This document shows positions 43,042 through 52,450 of a stretch of DNA of 64,000 nt, in pieces. The notes beneath the pieces were generated by a model that worked only from the letters and a program-made list of their open reading frames with translations, did not search any database and was not told where the DNA came from. Position numbers and translations under genes: made by a program. The stretch is from Nonomuraea guangzhouensis (lineage in GTDB: Bacteria > Actinomycetota > Actinomycetes > Streptosporangiales > Streptosporangiaceae), in assembly GCF_019396345.1 (NCBI RefSeq), contig NZ_JAHKRM010000004.1:248001-312000 (forward strand). The letters run 5' to 3'. Position 1 is the first letter of the stretch. Each line of letters begins with the position of its first letter.

Positions 43042-43968
43042 GTGGCGTCCGTACCGCTCAGGCGCCGTGAGGGGTTCCGGGCCCTGCTGTGGCTGTCGCC
43101 GTGGCTGGTGGGCTTCGGGGTGTTCTTCGCCTACCCGCTGATGGCGACCGTCTACTTCTCCTTCTTCAACTACGACCTGTTCTCGCTGAAGTTCAACGGC
43201 CTGGACAACTACCGCTACTTCCTGCAGGACGAGCGGGCCTGGCTGTCGATCCGGAACACGGCGTGGCTGGTGGCCGTCATGGTGCCCGCCCAGGTGCTGT
43301 TCGCCCTGGGCGTGGCGCAGCTGGTCACGAAGCTGAAGTCCGGCGTGGGGTTCTTCCGCACGCTGTTCTACCTGCCGTCGCTGGTGCCGGTGACGGCGGG
43401 GACGGTGGCCTTCGTCTTCCTGCTGAACCCGGCCACCGGTCCGTTCAACCGGATCCTCGCGCTGGTCGGCATCTCCGGGCCCGACTGGTTCGGCGACAAG
43501 GACTGGTCGAAGCCGGGACTGACGCTGCTGGCCATGTGGGGCGTCGGCAACATCATGGTGATCTTCCTGGCAGCGCTGCTGGACGTGCCCCGGCACCTGT
43601 ACGAGGCGGCGGCCATCGACGGGGCCGGGGCGTGGCGGCAGTTCCGCAGCATCACGCTGCCGACGATCCGTCCGGTCCTGATGTTCTCGGCGGTGACCAG
43701 TGTCATCTACACGCTGCAGTACTTCACCCAGGCGATGATCGCCTCCCGGGTCGCGGCGGGTGTCACCGACGCGCCGGGGACCTCGTTCGTGCCCGGGTAT
43801 CCGGAGATGTCGACGCTGACGCTGCCGCAGTGGCTGTTCCAGACGGGCTTCCGTGACTACACGATGGGCTATGCCTGCGTGCTGGCGCTGGTGCTGTTCG
43901 CGGCGTCGATGGTGTTCACGCTGATCCTGCTGCGGCAGTTCCGCGGGTTCGAGGAGGTGGCCTCATGA
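43042..43968 (+). CDS. Sugar ABC transporter permease (MalF type)
   Basis: About 308 aa, six membrane helices. Opening LLWLSPWLVGFGVFFAYPLMATVYFSFFNYDL and the cytosolic EAA loop YEAAAIDGAGAWRQFRSITLPTIRPVL are standard. Starts 2 bp after the binding-protein stop and overlaps the next permease by 4 bp. No ATP-binding subunit gene is in the operon; a shared MsiK-type ATPase encoded elsewhere is the expected partner. Confidence 0.93.
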   Translation: MASVPLRRREGFRALLWLSPWLVGFGVFFAYPLMATVYFSFFNYDLFSLKFNGLDNYRYFLQDERAWLSIRNTAWLVAVMVPAQVLFALGVAQLVTKLKSGVGFFRTLFYLPSLVPVTAGTVAFVFLLNPATGPFNRILALVGISGPDWFGDKDWSKPGLTLLAMWGVGNIMVIFLAALLDVPRHLYEAAAIDGAGAWRQFRSITLPTIRPVLMFSAVTSVIYTLQYFTQAMIASRVAAGVTDAPGTSFVPGYPEMSTLTLPQWLFQTGFRDYTMGYACVLALVLFAASMVFTLILLRQFRGFEEVAS

Positions 43969-44855
43969 CCGCCACGCTGGTGGCGCCGCCCTCCCAGGCG
44001 GCGGGGCGGCGCGTCCGGGTCCGGCGTGGCCGGGCCAGGAAGGCGCTGTACTGGATCGCGACGCACGCGACGGCCGTCGCGCTGGGGATCGCGTTCATCG
44101 GGCCGCTGGTGTTCGTCCTGCTGACGGCGCTCATGTCCGACAACCAGACGCTGACCGACGAGCTGTGGCCGCACAGCTGGAACTGGGGCAACTTCGGCGA
44201 GGTGTTCGCCAGGTCGCCGATCCTGCTGTGGCTGCGCAACACGATGATCTACGCGGGGCTCGGCACGCTGTTCACGCTGCTGTCGTCGATCCCGGTGGCC
44301 TACGCGCTGGCCCGGTTCCGCTTTCCCGGGCGCAGGCTGGCGTTCCTGCTGGTCATCACGATGATGATGCTGCCGCCCCAGGTGATCGCGGTGCCCATCT
44401 ACCTGATCTGGGCCCGGCTGAACCTGACCGGGACACTGCTGCCGCTGATCCTGCCGATGCTGCTCGGCGACGCGTTCTCGATCTTCCTGCTGCGCCAGTT
44501 CCTGCTCTCCATCCCGCGCGACTACACCGACGCGGCGCGGGTGGACGGCTGCACCGACTTCAGGACGCTCATCCGGGTGGTCCTGCCGATGGCCAAGCCG
44601 GGCATCGCCGCGGTGGCGCTGTTCCAGTTCTTCTACTGCTGGAACGACTACTACGGGCCGCTGCTGTACGCCGCCACCAATGTCGACAGCTGGACCCTGT
44701 CGGTGGGGCTGGCCTCGTTCAAGGCGCTGCACAGCGTGCAGTGGAACCTGACCATGGCGGCCACGCTGCTCGTCATGGCTCCGGTGATCATCGTGTTCTT
44801 CTTCGCCCAGAAGGTCTTCATCGAGGGCGTGACATTGACGGGAGTGAAGGGTTGA
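43965..44855 (+). CDS. Sugar ABC transporter permease (MalG type)
   Basis: About 296 aa, six membrane helices. The EAA loop is YTDAARVDGCTDFRTLIRVVLPMAKPGIAAVALFQF, and the C-terminus ends FFFAQKVFIEGVTLTGVKG, the classic MalG ending. It forms the membrane channel with the MalF-type subunit. Its stop overlaps the TTG start of the GH4 gene. Confidence 0.93.
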   Translation: MTATLVAPPSQAAGRRVRVRRGRARKALYWIATHATAVALGIAFIGPLVFVLLTALMSDNQTLTDELWPHSWNWGNFGEVFARSPILLWLRNTMIYAGLGTLFTLLSSIPVAYALARFRFPGRRLAFLLVITMMMLPPQVIAVPIYLIWARLNLTGTLLPLILPMLLGDAFSIFLLRQFLLSIPRDYTDAARVDGCTDFRTLIRVVLPMAKPGIAAVALFQFFYCWNDYYGPLLYAATNVDSWTLSVGLASFKALHSVQWNLTMAATLLVMAPVIIVFFFAQKVFIEGVTLTGVKG

Positions 44856-46111
44856 AACTGGCCGTGGTGGGGGGCGGCTCGACGTACACGCCCGAGCTGA
44901 TCGACGGGTTCGCGCGGCTCCGCGACGAACTGCCGGTCACGGAGATCGCACTGATAGATCCCGATTTAAAGCGACTTGAGGTTGTTTCCGGGATGGCGCG
45001 CCGGATGCTGGCACATGCCGGGCATCCGGCCCGGGTGCTGGCCACCTCCTCGGTCGAGGAGGGCGTCGCGGGGGCGCGGGCCGTCCTGTTCCAGCTGCGG
45101 GTGGGCGGGCAGGCAGCGCGCGACGTGGACGAGACGCTGCCGCTGCGGTGCGGCTGCGTGGGGCAGGAGACTACCGGCGCGGGCGGGCTGGCCAAGGCGC
45201 TGCGCACGGTGCCGATCGTGCTGGACATCGCCGAGAAGGTCCGTACGCACGCGCCGGATGCGTGGATCGTCGACTTCACCAACCCGGTCGGCATCGTCAC
45301 CCGCGCGCTCCTGGACGCCGGGCACCGGGCGATCGGGCTGTGCAACGTGGCGATCGGCTTCCAGCGCCGCTTCGCCGAGGCACTGGGCGTGCCGCCGTCG
45401 CGGATCTCGCTCGGCCACGTCGGGCTCAACCACCTGACCTGGGAACGGGCCGTGTACCTGGACGGCGAGGACGTGCTGCCCGCGCTGCTCGCCGAGCACG
45501 CGGAGTCGCTGGCCGACGACCTGGCGCTGCGTCCCGCGCTGCTCCGCCGGCTCGGTGTGGTGCCGTCGTACTATTTGCGCTATTTCTACGATCATGACGC
45601 GGTGGTGGAGGAGCAGCGGGCCAAGCCGTCGCGCGCGGCCGAGGTGGCGGCGATGGAGACCAGGCTGCTGGAGATGTACGCCGACCCGTCGGTCGTCGAG
45701 AAGCCGGCGCTGCTGGGCGAGCGGGGTGGCGCCTACTACTCCGAGGCGGCGGTCGCGCTGATCGCCTCGCTGCTCGGCGACCGCCCCGGCACCCACGTGG
45801 TGAACGTCCGCAACCACGGCACGCTGCCCTTCCTGGCGGACGAGGCGGTGATCGAGGTGCCCGCGGCCGTCTCCGGCACGGGGGCCGCGCCGCTGCCAGT
45901 GCCGCCGGTCGAGCCGCTGTACGCGGGGCTGATCGCGCACGTGTCCGCCTACGAGACGCTCGCCCTGGAGGCGGCCCGGCTCGGCGGTGCGGACCGGGTC
46001 CGCGACGCCCTGCTGGCCCATCCCCTGATCGGCCAGGACGCCACCGCGGAGGAGCTGACCGGCCTGCTGCTGGAGGCCAACCGCGCGTACCTGCCGTGGA
46101 CGGTGAGGTAG
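44852..46111 (+). CDS. GH4 family 6-phospho-beta-glucosidase-like enzyme
   Basis: About 419 aa. NAD-binding N-terminus VVGGGSTYTPELIDGFARL, the metal-binding Cys in IGLCNVAIGFQRR and His in GHVGLNHLTWER, and DFTNPVGIVTRAL identify GH4, closest in form to 6-phospho-beta-glucosidases. GH4 enzymes need NAD+, a divalent metal and reducing conditions and cleave by oxidation-elimination. Initiation is at TTG, overlapping the permease stop, with a GGAGTGAAGG site. Known members of this branch act on 6-phosphorylated sugars, yet import here is by an ABC system that does not phosphorylate. Confidence 0.9.
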   Translation: MKLAVVGGGSTYTPELIDGFARLRDELPVTEIALIDPDLKRLEVVSGMARRMLAHAGHPARVLATSSVEEGVAGARAVLFQLRVGGQAARDVDETLPLRCGCVGQETTGAGGLAKALRTVPIVLDIAEKVRTHAPDAWIVDFTNPVGIVTRALLDAGHRAIGLCNVAIGFQRRFAEALGVPPSRISLGHVGLNHLTWERAVYLDGEDVLPALLAEHAESLADDLALRPALLRRLGVVPSYYLRYFYDHDAVVEEQRAKPSRAAEVAAMETRLLEMYADPSVVEKPALLGERGGAYYSEAAVALIASLLGDRPGTHVVNVRNHGTLPFLADEAVIEVPAAVSGTGAAPLPVPPVEPLYAGLIAHVSAYETLALEAARLGGADRVRDALLAHPLIGQDATAEELTGLLLEANRAYLPWTVR

Positions 46112-47163
46112 TGGAGCACCGCAGGCTCGTCCTCGCGGTCGACGGCGGCAACAGCAAGACCGACGTGGCGCTGGTCACGGAGGACGGCGAGGTGCTGGCC
46201 ACCGGCCGGGCGGGCGCGTTCGCGCCGCAGAGCGACGGCGTGGCGGCGGCGGTGGACGTGGTGGAGGAGGCGGTACGGCAGGCGCTCGCGCGGGTGCCCC
46301 TGGGCGCCGCCCCAGGCCCGGACGGCTTCCCTGACGACGCGTCAGGCCCGGATCGCTTCCCCGACCGGCCCACCGTTCTGGGCCGGTTCGATCATGTGGC
46401 GGCCTATCTGGCGGGGGCCGACCTGCCGGTCGAGGAGGAGGCCCTGGCCCGCGAGTTCGCCCGCCGGGGCTTCGGCCCGGACATCTCCGTCCGCAACGAC
46501 ACCTTCGCCGTGCTCCGGGCGGGCGCGTCCGGCCCCTGGGGCGTGGCCGTGGTGTGCGGCGCGGGCATCAACGCGGCCGGTGTCTCCCCCACCGGTGAGG
46601 TGGCCCGTTTCCCCGCGCTCGGCCGCCTCAGCGGCGACTGGGGCGGCGGCCAGGGCATCGCGGAGGAGGCGCTGTGGCACGCCGCCCGCGCCGAGGACGG
46701 TCGCGGGCCCGCGACCGCGCTGGCGGAGCTGTGCACGCGGCACTTCGCCGTGGGCACGGTCGAGGAGCTGATCCTGGAGATCCACTTCGGCCGCCTGGAT
46801 GAGTCCCGCCTGCACGAGCTCACCCCGGGCGTCTTCGCCACGGCCGCGGCGGGCGACCCGATCGCCAGGTCGCTGGTGGAACGCCAGGCGGAGGAGATCA
46901 CCGTGCTGGCGGAGGTCTGCCTGCGCCGCCTGGACCTGCTGGAGACGCCCACGGAGGTGGTGCTGGGCGGCGGCATCCTGCAGGCCCGCGACCCGCTCCT
47001 GACGGCCCTCCTGGACGCCTCGTTCGCCGCCAGGGCGCCCCGGGCCAAGATCCTGGTGGTGGACGTCCCGCCCATCGTCGGCGCCGCTCTGAACGGCCTG
47101 GAGCACCTGGGCGCGACGGACCTGGCCAAGACCCGCCTGCGCGCCCGCTACGAACGGGCCTGA
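46111..47163 (+). CDS. BadF/BcrA-type (N-acetylglucosamine kinase-like) sugar kinase
   Basis: About 350 aa. ASKHA fold with phosphate-1 loop LAVDGGNSKTDVALV, SVRNDTFAVLRAGA, VVCGAGINAAGV and LSGDWGGGQGIAEEALWHAAR. The nearest characterised proteins of this type are GlcNAc or glucosamine kinases. A Pro/Asp-rich loop at about residues 71-90 (GPDGFPDDASGPDRFPD) is an insertion with short repeats. The GTG overlaps the GH4 stop by one base; GTG 46096 is a longer alternative. Last gene of the operon; it probably phosphorylates the imported sugar or the product released by GH4. Confidence 0.82.
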   Translation: MEHRRLVLAVDGGNSKTDVALVTEDGEVLATGRAGAFAPQSDGVAAAVDVVEEAVRQALARVPLGAAPGPDGFPDDASGPDRFPDRPTVLGRFDHVAAYLAGADLPVEEEALAREFARRGFGPDISVRNDTFAVLRAGASGPWGVAVVCGAGINAAGVSPTGEVARFPALGRLSGDWGGGQGIAEEALWHAARAEDGRGPATALAELCTRHFAVGTVEELILEIHFGRLDESRLHELTPGVFATAAAGDPIARSLVERQAEEITVLAEVCLRRLDLLETPTEVVLGGGILQARDPLLTALLDASFAARAPRAKILVVDVPPIVGAALNGLEHLGATDLAKTRLRARYERA

Positions 47164-47215
47164 CGGGCCCTGCGAGCGGTCGCGACAGCGGTCAGCGCTC
47201 CGAGACCGGCAGCGG

Positions 47216-48781
47216 TCACGACGCCGGGACCGGGCCGCCGGTCAGGAGTGTCTCGACGCGGGTGCGGACGTCGGGGGTGTCGAGGCCGCGGACCGTGAGG
47301 GTGGTGCGGCGCCGTACGACGTCGTCGACCGTCGCCGCCCATTCGTGGTCGCGCGCGTAGACCGCCTGCGCCCAGATGTCCGGCCCGTCCGGATGGATGC
47401 GCTCGCCCAGCGCGGGCGTGTCGCGGATGAGCCTGGCCAGGTCGAACGCGATCGAACCGTAGTGCGAGGCGAGGTGGCGGGCTACCAGCGGGTCCATCCG
47501 GGCGCCCGGGTCGCGGTCGGTCCACAGGCGCATCGCGACCGCGTCGGGGCTGGCCAGGCCGGGCAGCGGCATGGCGGGCAGGATGGCCGCGAGGTCGTCA
47601 CCGAGCGGGTGTCCGGGCAGGCGGGCCAGCGTGTCGAGGACGACCTTGCCGATGTGCCGGTAGGTGGTCCACTTGCCGCCGGCCACCGACAGCATGCCGC
47701 CCTTGCCCCGGCTGAGCACCGTCTCCCGCTTGGCCGACGACACGCCGCCGGGACCGCCCGGCAGCACGCGCAGTCCGGCGAAGGCGTAGGTGATGTCCTC
47801 GCGCCGCAGTTGCGAGTCGCGTACGGCGTGCCCGGCCTCGTCGAGGATCTGGGCCACGTCGGCGTCGGTGGCGCGCACGCCGGCGGGGTCGCCCTCGTAG
47901 GCCTCGTCGGTGGTGCCGAGCAGCAGGTGGTCCTCCCACGGGACGGCGAAGGACACGCGGTACTTGTCGATCGGGGTGGTCAGAGCCGCCTTCCACGGCT
48001 CGTGGCGGCGCATGACCAGGTGGGCGCCCTTCGACAGGCGGATGCTCGGGGCGGCCCCGGGGTCCTCCATGCGGCGCAGGTGGTCGACCCACGGGCCGGT
48101 GGCGTTCAGCACGAGGCGGGCGTCGACGCCGAACTCGGTGCCGTCGAGCCGGTCGCACAGCTCCGCCCCAGAGACCGTGCCGCCCCTTTCGCGCAGTCCG
48201 ACGACCTCGGCGTGGTTGAGCACGACCGCGCCCGCGTCGACGGCGGCGCGCACGGTCATGACCGCGACCCGGCTGTCGTTCATCTGGTGGTCGCCGTAGA
48301 CGGCGGCGGCGCGCAGCCCCTGGGGCCGGAGTGCGGGCACCCTGGCCAGCGCCTGGCTGGGGGTGATGACCCGGCCGAGCCCGTCGCCGAACACCGACAG
48401 CGCCGAATAGAGGAACACGCCCGCGCCCAGCTTGGCGGCGCCGTGCGGGCCGCCCCGGTAGACCGGCACCACGAAGGTGAGCGGCTTGACCAGGTGGGGG
48501 GCGATGTCGCCGGCCAGCGCCCGGCGTTCGCGGTGGTTCTCGGCGACCAGCTTGACGTTGCCCGTCTGCAGGTAGCGCAGGCCGCCGTGGACGAGCTTGG
48601 AGGAGGCGCTGGAGGTGGCCCCGGCGAAGTCGCCGCCGTCGACCATGGCGACGCGCAGGCCCGCCTGGGCGGCCATCCAGGTGACCGAGGTGCCGAGGAT
48701 GCCGCCGCCGATGACCAGCAGGTCGTAGGTGCCCCTGGACAGCTCCTCACGGGTCTCGGCGCGGGAGGCGATCGTGGTCAT
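47216..48781 (-). CDS. glpD: Aerobic glycerol-3-phosphate dehydrogenase
   Basis: FAD enzyme of about 521 aa. The dinucleotide fold is [69 protein letters not shown] and the C-terminal GlpD region ([39 protein letters not shown]) are present. It oxidises glycerol-3-phosphate to dihydroxyacetone phosphate and passes electrons to menaquinone at the membrane. Its ATG overlaps the glpK stop, so kinase and dehydrogenase are made together. Confidence 0.95.
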   Translation of the reverse strand: MTTIASRAETREELSRGTYDLLVIGGGILGTSVTWMAAQAGLRVAMVDGGDFAGATSSASSKLVHGGLRYLQTGNVKLVAENHRERRALAGDIAPHLVKPLTFVVPVYRGGPHGAAKLGAGVFLYSALSVFGDGLGRVITPSQALARVPALRPQGLRAAAVYGDHQMNDSRVAVMTVRAAVDAGAVVLNHAEVVGLRERGGTVSGAELCDRLDGTEFGVDARLVLNATGPWVDHLRRMEDPGAAPSIRLSKGAHLVMRRHEPWKAALTTPIDKYRVSFAVPWEDHLLLGTTDEAYEGDPAGVRATDADVAQILDEAGHAVRDSQLRREDITYAFAGLRVLPGGPGGVSSAKRETVLSRGKGGMLSVAGGKWTTYRHIGKVVLDTLARLPGHPLGDDLAAILPAMPLPGLASPDAVAMRLWTDRDPGARMDPLVARHLASHYGSIAFDLARLIRDTPALGERIHPDGPDIWAQAVYARDHEWAATVDDVVRRRTTLTVRGLDTPDVRTRVETLLTGGPVPAS

Positions 48782-50253
48782 GGGGTGCTCCAGTCGAGGC
48801 TGCGGTCGATGGCCTTGCGCCAGTTGCGGTATTCGCTGTCACGCACGTCCTGGCCGATCTTCGGCCGCCACTCGGCCGCCTTGTGCCAGTTGGCGCGCAG
48901 GCTGTCGGTGTCGGGCCAGTAGCCGGTGGCCAGCCCGGCCGCGTAGGCGGCGCCCAGGCAGGTGGTCTCCGACACCATCGGCCGCACCACCGGCACGGCG
49001 AGCACGTCGGCCAGGATCTGCATGAGCAGGTTGTTGGCGGTCATGCCGCCGTCGGCGCGCAGCGAGGCGAGCGCGAGGCCGGCGTCGGCGTTCATCGCGT
49101 CGACCACCTCACGCGTCTGCCAGGCGGTCGCCTCCAGCACGGCCCGCGCGATGTGCCCCTTGGTGACGAACCCGGTCAGCCCGGCGATCACGCCGCGCGC
49201 GTCGGAGCGCCAGTGCGGGGCGAACAGGCCGGAGAACGCGGGGACGAAGTAGCAGCCGCCGTTGTCCTCGACGGTGCCCGCGAGGGTCTCGATCTCGGCG
49301 GCGCTGGAGATCAGGCCGAGGTTGTCGCGCAGCCACTGCACGAGCGAGCCGGTGACGGCGATCGAGCCCTCCAGCGCGTACGTGGCGGGGGCGTCGCCGA
49401 TCTGGTAGCCGACGGTGGTGAGCAGCCCGTGCTTGGAGGCGACCGGCTCGGTGCCGGTGTTCATCAGCAGGAAGCTGCCGGAGCCGTAGGTGCTCTTGGT
49501 CTCGCCCGGGCCGAAGCACGTCTGGCCGAACAGGGCCGCCTGCTGGTCACCCAGCGCCGCCGCCACCGGAACGCCGCCGTCGGCCGTGCCGTACACCTCG
49601 GCGGAGGGGCGGATCTCCGGCAGCATCGCGCGGGGCACGCCGAGCGCGGCGAGCAACTCGTCGTCCCAGCTCAGCGTGCGCAGGTTCATCAGCATGGTGC
49701 GGCTGGCGTTGGTGACGTCGGTGACGTGGCGGCCGGTGAGCCGCCAGATCAGCCAGCTGTCGACGGTGCCGAACAGCACGTCGCCGCGCTCGGCCCGCTC
49801 CCGCAGCCCGGGGGTCTCGTCGAGCAGCCAGCGGATCTTCGGCCCGGCGAAGTAGGTGGCCAGCGGCAGCCCGGCCCGCTCGCGGAAGAGCTCCTCGTGC
49901 TCGGACAGGGACCGGACCAGGGCGTCGGTACGGGTGTCCTGCCAGACGATGGCGTTGGCCACGGGCCGCCCGGTGTGGCGGTCCCACAGGACGGTGGTCT
50001 CGCGCTGGTTGGTGATGCCGAGGGCGACGAGCTGGGCGAAGTCGATCCCGCTGCCGGTGACGGCGTCGGCCACCACGCCCTGGACGGCGTCCCAGATCTC
50101 GGCGGCGTCGTGCTCGACCCAGCCGGGCCTGGGGAAGATCTGCCGGTGCTCCCGCTGCGCCACCGAGACGATCCGGCCGTCCTGGTCGAACACCATGCAC
50201 CTGCTGGACGTGGTGCCCTGGTCGATGGCGGCTACGTACTGCGGTCGGGGCAC
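48778..50253 (-). CDS. glpK: Glycerol kinase
   Basis: FGGY kinase of about 491 aa. N-terminal loop [82 protein letters not shown]; and [22 protein letters not shown] are all diagnostic. It converts glycerol to glycerol-3-phosphate for GlpD. The start is GTG with an AGGAAG site; the IclR operator lies about 20 bp upstream. A glycerol facilitator gene (glpF), usual at this position in Streptomyces, is absent here. Confidence 0.96.
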   Translation of the reverse strand: MPRPQYVAAIDQGTTSSRCMVFDQDGRIVSVAQREHRQIFPRPGWVEHDAAEIWDAVQGVVADAVTGSGIDFAQLVALGITNQRETTVLWDRHTGRPVANAIVWQDTRTDALVRSLSEHEELFRERAGLPLATYFAGPKIRWLLDETPGLRERAERGDVLFGTVDSWLIWRLTGRHVTDVTNASRTMLMNLRTLSWDDELLAALGVPRAMLPEIRPSAEVYGTADGGVPVAAALGDQQAALFGQTCFGPGETKSTYGSGSFLLMNTGTEPVASKHGLLTTVGYQIGDAPATYALEGSIAVTGSLVQWLRDNLGLISSAAEIETLAGTVEDNGGCYFVPAFSGLFAPHWRSDARGVIAGLTGFVTKGHIARAVLEATAWQTREVVDAMNADAGLALASLRADGGMTANNLLMQILADVLAVPVVRPMVSETTCLGAAYAAGLATGYWPDTDSLRANWHKAAEWRPKIGQDVRDSEYRNWRKAIDRSLDWSTP

Positions 50254-50272
50254 GGCTTCCTCACTTCGATGT

Positions 50273-50289
50273 GTTCGGCATTGCCGAAC
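50273..50289. promoter_or_regulatory. IclR operator upstream of glpK
   Basis: Perfect 17-bp palindrome GTTCGGCATTGCCGAAC, 20 bp before the glpK start. An identical 17-mer lies in front of the iclR gene, marking both as sites for the same regulator. Confidence 0.85.
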
Positions 50290-50313
50290 GGGTTTGCTTG
50301 GTGTCTCACCATG

Positions 50314-51261
50314 TCACCGGCTCAGGTCGCGGGTGATGGCGCGGGCGGCGTCGCGGACGTAGGAGACGATCGTGATGCGCGGTTCTCCGTCGTCGGCCAG
50401 CCGTTCGACGGCGCCCCTGACGCCGATGGCGCCGACGGTGACGCCGCGGCCGTCCCTGATCGGGGCGGCGATGGAGACCTCGCCCTCGACGAGCTCCTCC
50501 ACGTCGCAGGCCCAGCCCCGGCCGCGGACCAGCTCCAGCTCCTTGGCCAGGTCGTCGGCGCCGGTGATGGTCCTGGGCGTGAAGGCGGGCAGCCCTTCGG
50601 CGCCGGGCTCGTCGCCATGCGCGGCAGTGGCGGCCGAGTGGGACGTCGCGGCGGTCGCGTGGGGCGTCGTACCGGACGCGTGTGGCGCGGTGCCGGACGC
50701 GTGTGGCGCGGTGCCGGACGCGTGGGACGTCGGGCCGGACGCGTGGGACGTCGGGCCGGACGCGTGGGACGTCGGGCCGGACGGCGCGTCGAACGCCGCC
50801 CCCGCGTCGCCGTACGGGTCGTAGGCGAGCAGGACCTTGCCGAGCGCGGTCGCGTGCGCGGGCAGCAGCGTGCCGACCTGCAGGACCTGCATGCTGTCGT
50901 CGGGCCTGAACACGTGGTGGACCACCAGGACGCCGCCCTCGTGCGCGGTGCCGATCCACACGCTCTCCCTGCTCCGCCCGGCCAGGGCGTCGGCCCAGTT
51001 GAGCGAGCGGGTGCGCAGCACGTTGACGTCGAGGTAGCTGCTGCCCAGGTGCAGCAGCGTGCCGCCGAGCCGGTAGCGGCCCGTGGCGGCGTCCTGCTCG
51101 ACGAAGCCGACGTGGACCAGCGTGCGCAGGATGCCGTGCAGCGTGCCCTTGGGCAGGCCCATCGCGCGGGCCAGCTCGGCCACGCCCAGCTCGCGCGGGC
51201 CGGAGGCGAGCAGCCTCAGGATGCCGGCGGCCCGTTCGACGGACTGGATGGTCTCTCCCAC
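50314..51261 (-). CDS. IclR-family (GylR-like) regulator of glycerol genes
   Basis: About 315 aa. Winged helix: IQSVERAAGILRLLASGPRELGVAELARAMGLPKGTLHGILRTLVHVGFVEQD; the GAF-like sensor includes VHHVFRPDDSMQVLQVG and LPAHATALGKVLLAY. An insertion of about 55 residues made of ASGPTSH / ASGTAPH heptads interrupts the sensor before the TITGADDLAKELELV segment. GTG 51261 is chosen because TACGGT lies 7 nt upstream, directly below the operator; a longer ATG start would fall inside the palindrome. Likely represses itself and glpK-glpD. Confidence 0.9.
   Translation of the reverse strand: MGETIQSVERAAGILRLLASGPRELGVAELARAMGLPKGTLHGILRTLVHVGFVEQDAATGRYRLGGTLLHLGSSYLDVNVLRTRSLNWADALAGRSRESVWIGTAHEGGVLVVHHVFRPDDSMQVLQVGTLLPAHATALGKVLLAYDPYGDAGAAFDAPSGPTSHASGPTSHASGPTSHASGTAPHASGTAPHASGTTPHATAATSHSAATAAHGDEPGAEGLPAFTPRTITGADDLAKELELVRGRGWACDVEELVEGEVSIAAPIRDGRGVTVGAIGVRGAVERLADDGEPRITIVSYVRDAARAITRDLSR
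50658..50783. repeat. 21-bp tandem repeat inside iclR
   Basis: About six units with core CCGGACGCGTG repeat every 21 bp: two or three GTGTGGCGCGGTG-type and three GTGGGACGTCGGG-type. They encode the heptad insertion of the IclR protein. The period preserves the frame. Confidence 0.9.
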
Positions 51262-51279
51262 GCCCCACACCGTACCGTG

Positions 51280-51296
51280 GTTCGGCATTGCCGAAC
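51280..51296. promoter_or_regulatory. IclR operator upstream of iclR
   Basis: Same 17-bp palindrome as at glpK. It ends 6 bp before the iclR -10 (TACGGT), so bound regulator would cover the -35 to -10 spacer, as expected for autorepression. Confidence 0.85.
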
Positions 51297-51316
51297 AGAT
51301 GCGGCGTGGACCGTCC

Positions 51317-51805
51317 TCAGGAAGGCGGCGCCGGGCTGGGCATCGGCTCGTCGGCGCCGTCGGCCGCGACCTCGGGCGGCCGGTGCTCGTACGGGGTGCT
51401 CAGCACGACGGTGGTGCGCGTGGAGACGTTCGCCGACGCGCGGATGTGCTGCAGCAGCTCCTCCAGCGCCAGCGGCGTGGCGACGCGCACCTTGAGGATG
51501 TAGCTCTCGTCGCCCGCGACGCTGTGGCACGCCTCGATCGCGGTCAGGTGGGCCAGCCGCTCGGGCGCGTCGTCGGGCGCGGCCGGGTCGATCGGCTTGA
51601 TGGACACGAACGCCGTCATCGGCAGCGCGATCGCGTCATAGTCGATGATCGCTGCATAACCGCGCACGACTCCACGCTTTTCCAGACGGCGAACCCGCTG
51701 GTGCACGGCGGACACCGACAGCCCGGTCTCCCTGGCCAGATCGGTGAAGCTCATCCGGCCGTCGCGGGCCAGCAGCGTGATGATCTGGCGGTCGATCTCC
51801 TCCAT
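51317..51805 (-). CDS. Lrp/AsnC-family regulator
   Basis: About 162 aa. HTH: EEIDRQIITLLARDGRMSFTDLARETGLSVSAVHQRVRRLEKRGVVRGYAAIID; the RAM effector domain follows (AFVSIKPIDP, VAGDESYILKVRVATPLALEELLQHI) and ends in a short Pro-rich tail. Lrp-type proteins sense amino acids. The ATG is 6 nt downstream of TACCTT, so the mRNA is probably leaderless. No amino-acid gene is adjacent, so targets are unknown. Confidence 0.92.
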   Translation of the reverse strand: MEEIDRQIITLLARDGRMSFTDLARETGLSVSAVHQRVRRLEKRGVVRGYAAIIDYDAIALPMTAFVSIKPIDPAAPDDAPERLAHLTAIEACHSVAGDESYILKVRVATPLALEELLQHIRASANVSTRTTVVLSTPYEHRPPEVAADGADEPMPSPAPPS

Positions 51806-51828
51806 CGGTCAAAGGTAGCCGGTCGTGG

Positions 51829-52422
51829 TCACGACATGGTCCCGACCGGGGTGGCTCCTCTGTTCATGGCGTGTTCGACCAGCGTGATGAGCACTTCCCG
51901 GCCGGAATCCCGCCTGCGGGCGTCGCAGCGCACGATCGGGATGTCCGGGTCGAGGCCGAGCGCCTGCCGCACCTCACCGACGGTGAAGGGGCGCGCGCCT
52001 TCGAAGCAGTTGAGCGCCACCACGAACGGCTGCCCGCGCCGCTCGAAGTAGTCGATGGCCGGGAAGCAGTCGGCCAGCCGACGCGTGTCGGCCAGAACCA
52101 CCGCCCCGAGCGCGCCCATCGCCAGCTCGTCCCACACGAACCAGAACCGTTCCTGTCCGGGCGTGCCGAACAAATAGAGCATGTAGTCGTCCCGGATCGT
52201 GATCCGGCCGAAGTCCATGGCCACGGTCGTGGTCGGCTTGGCCTCGACGCCCGAGAGGTCGTCGATGTCCGTGCCGATGTGCGTCAGCGCTTCTTCCGTA
52301 CGCAGCGGACGGGTCTCGGAGACCGCGCCCACCATCGTCGTCTTGCCCGCGCCGAACCCGCCCGCGATCAGGATCTTGATCGCGGTCGGCAACCTCCATC
52401 GATCAGAGCGACCGAAGTCCAT
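51829..52422 (-). CDS. Conservon-type Ras-like GTPase (CvnD)
   Basis: About 197 aa. N-terminus MDFGRSDRWRLPTAIKILIAGGFGAGKTTMVGAVSE (P loop), then TTTVAMDFGRI and GTPGQERFWFVWDEL (switch II), and VVALNCFEGARP in the place of NKxD. It matches the GTPase of actinobacterial conservons, which normally follow a histidine kinase, a roadblock protein and a DUF742 protein. None of those is intact here, so the gene stands alone. The ATG overlaps what looks like the last codons of a DUF742 gene. Confidence 0.88.
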   Translation of the reverse strand: MDFGRSDRWRLPTAIKILIAGGFGAGKTTMVGAVSETRPLRTEEALTHIGTDIDDLSGVEAKPTTTVAMDFGRITIRDDYMLYLFGTPGQERFWFVWDELAMGALGAVVLADTRRLADCFPAIDYFERRGQPFVVALNCFEGARPFTVGEVRQALGLDPDIPIVRCDARRRDSGREVLITLVEHAMNRGATPVGTMS

Positions 52423-52450
52423 CCAGCACCGCCTGTACATCCCTCCGCGG
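52403..52450 (-). pseudogene. Possible C-terminal remnant of a CvnC (DUF742) gene
   Basis: In the frame overlapping the GTPase start, the last codons read RPRRDVQAVLDGLRSL then stop. DUF742 proteins usually end in a similar VLxGLRxL and overlap cvnD by about 20 bp. Upstream the frame stays open to 52573 but no longer resembles DUF742. This suggests that cvnA-C were deleted. The match is short, so confidence is modest. Confidence 0.35.
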
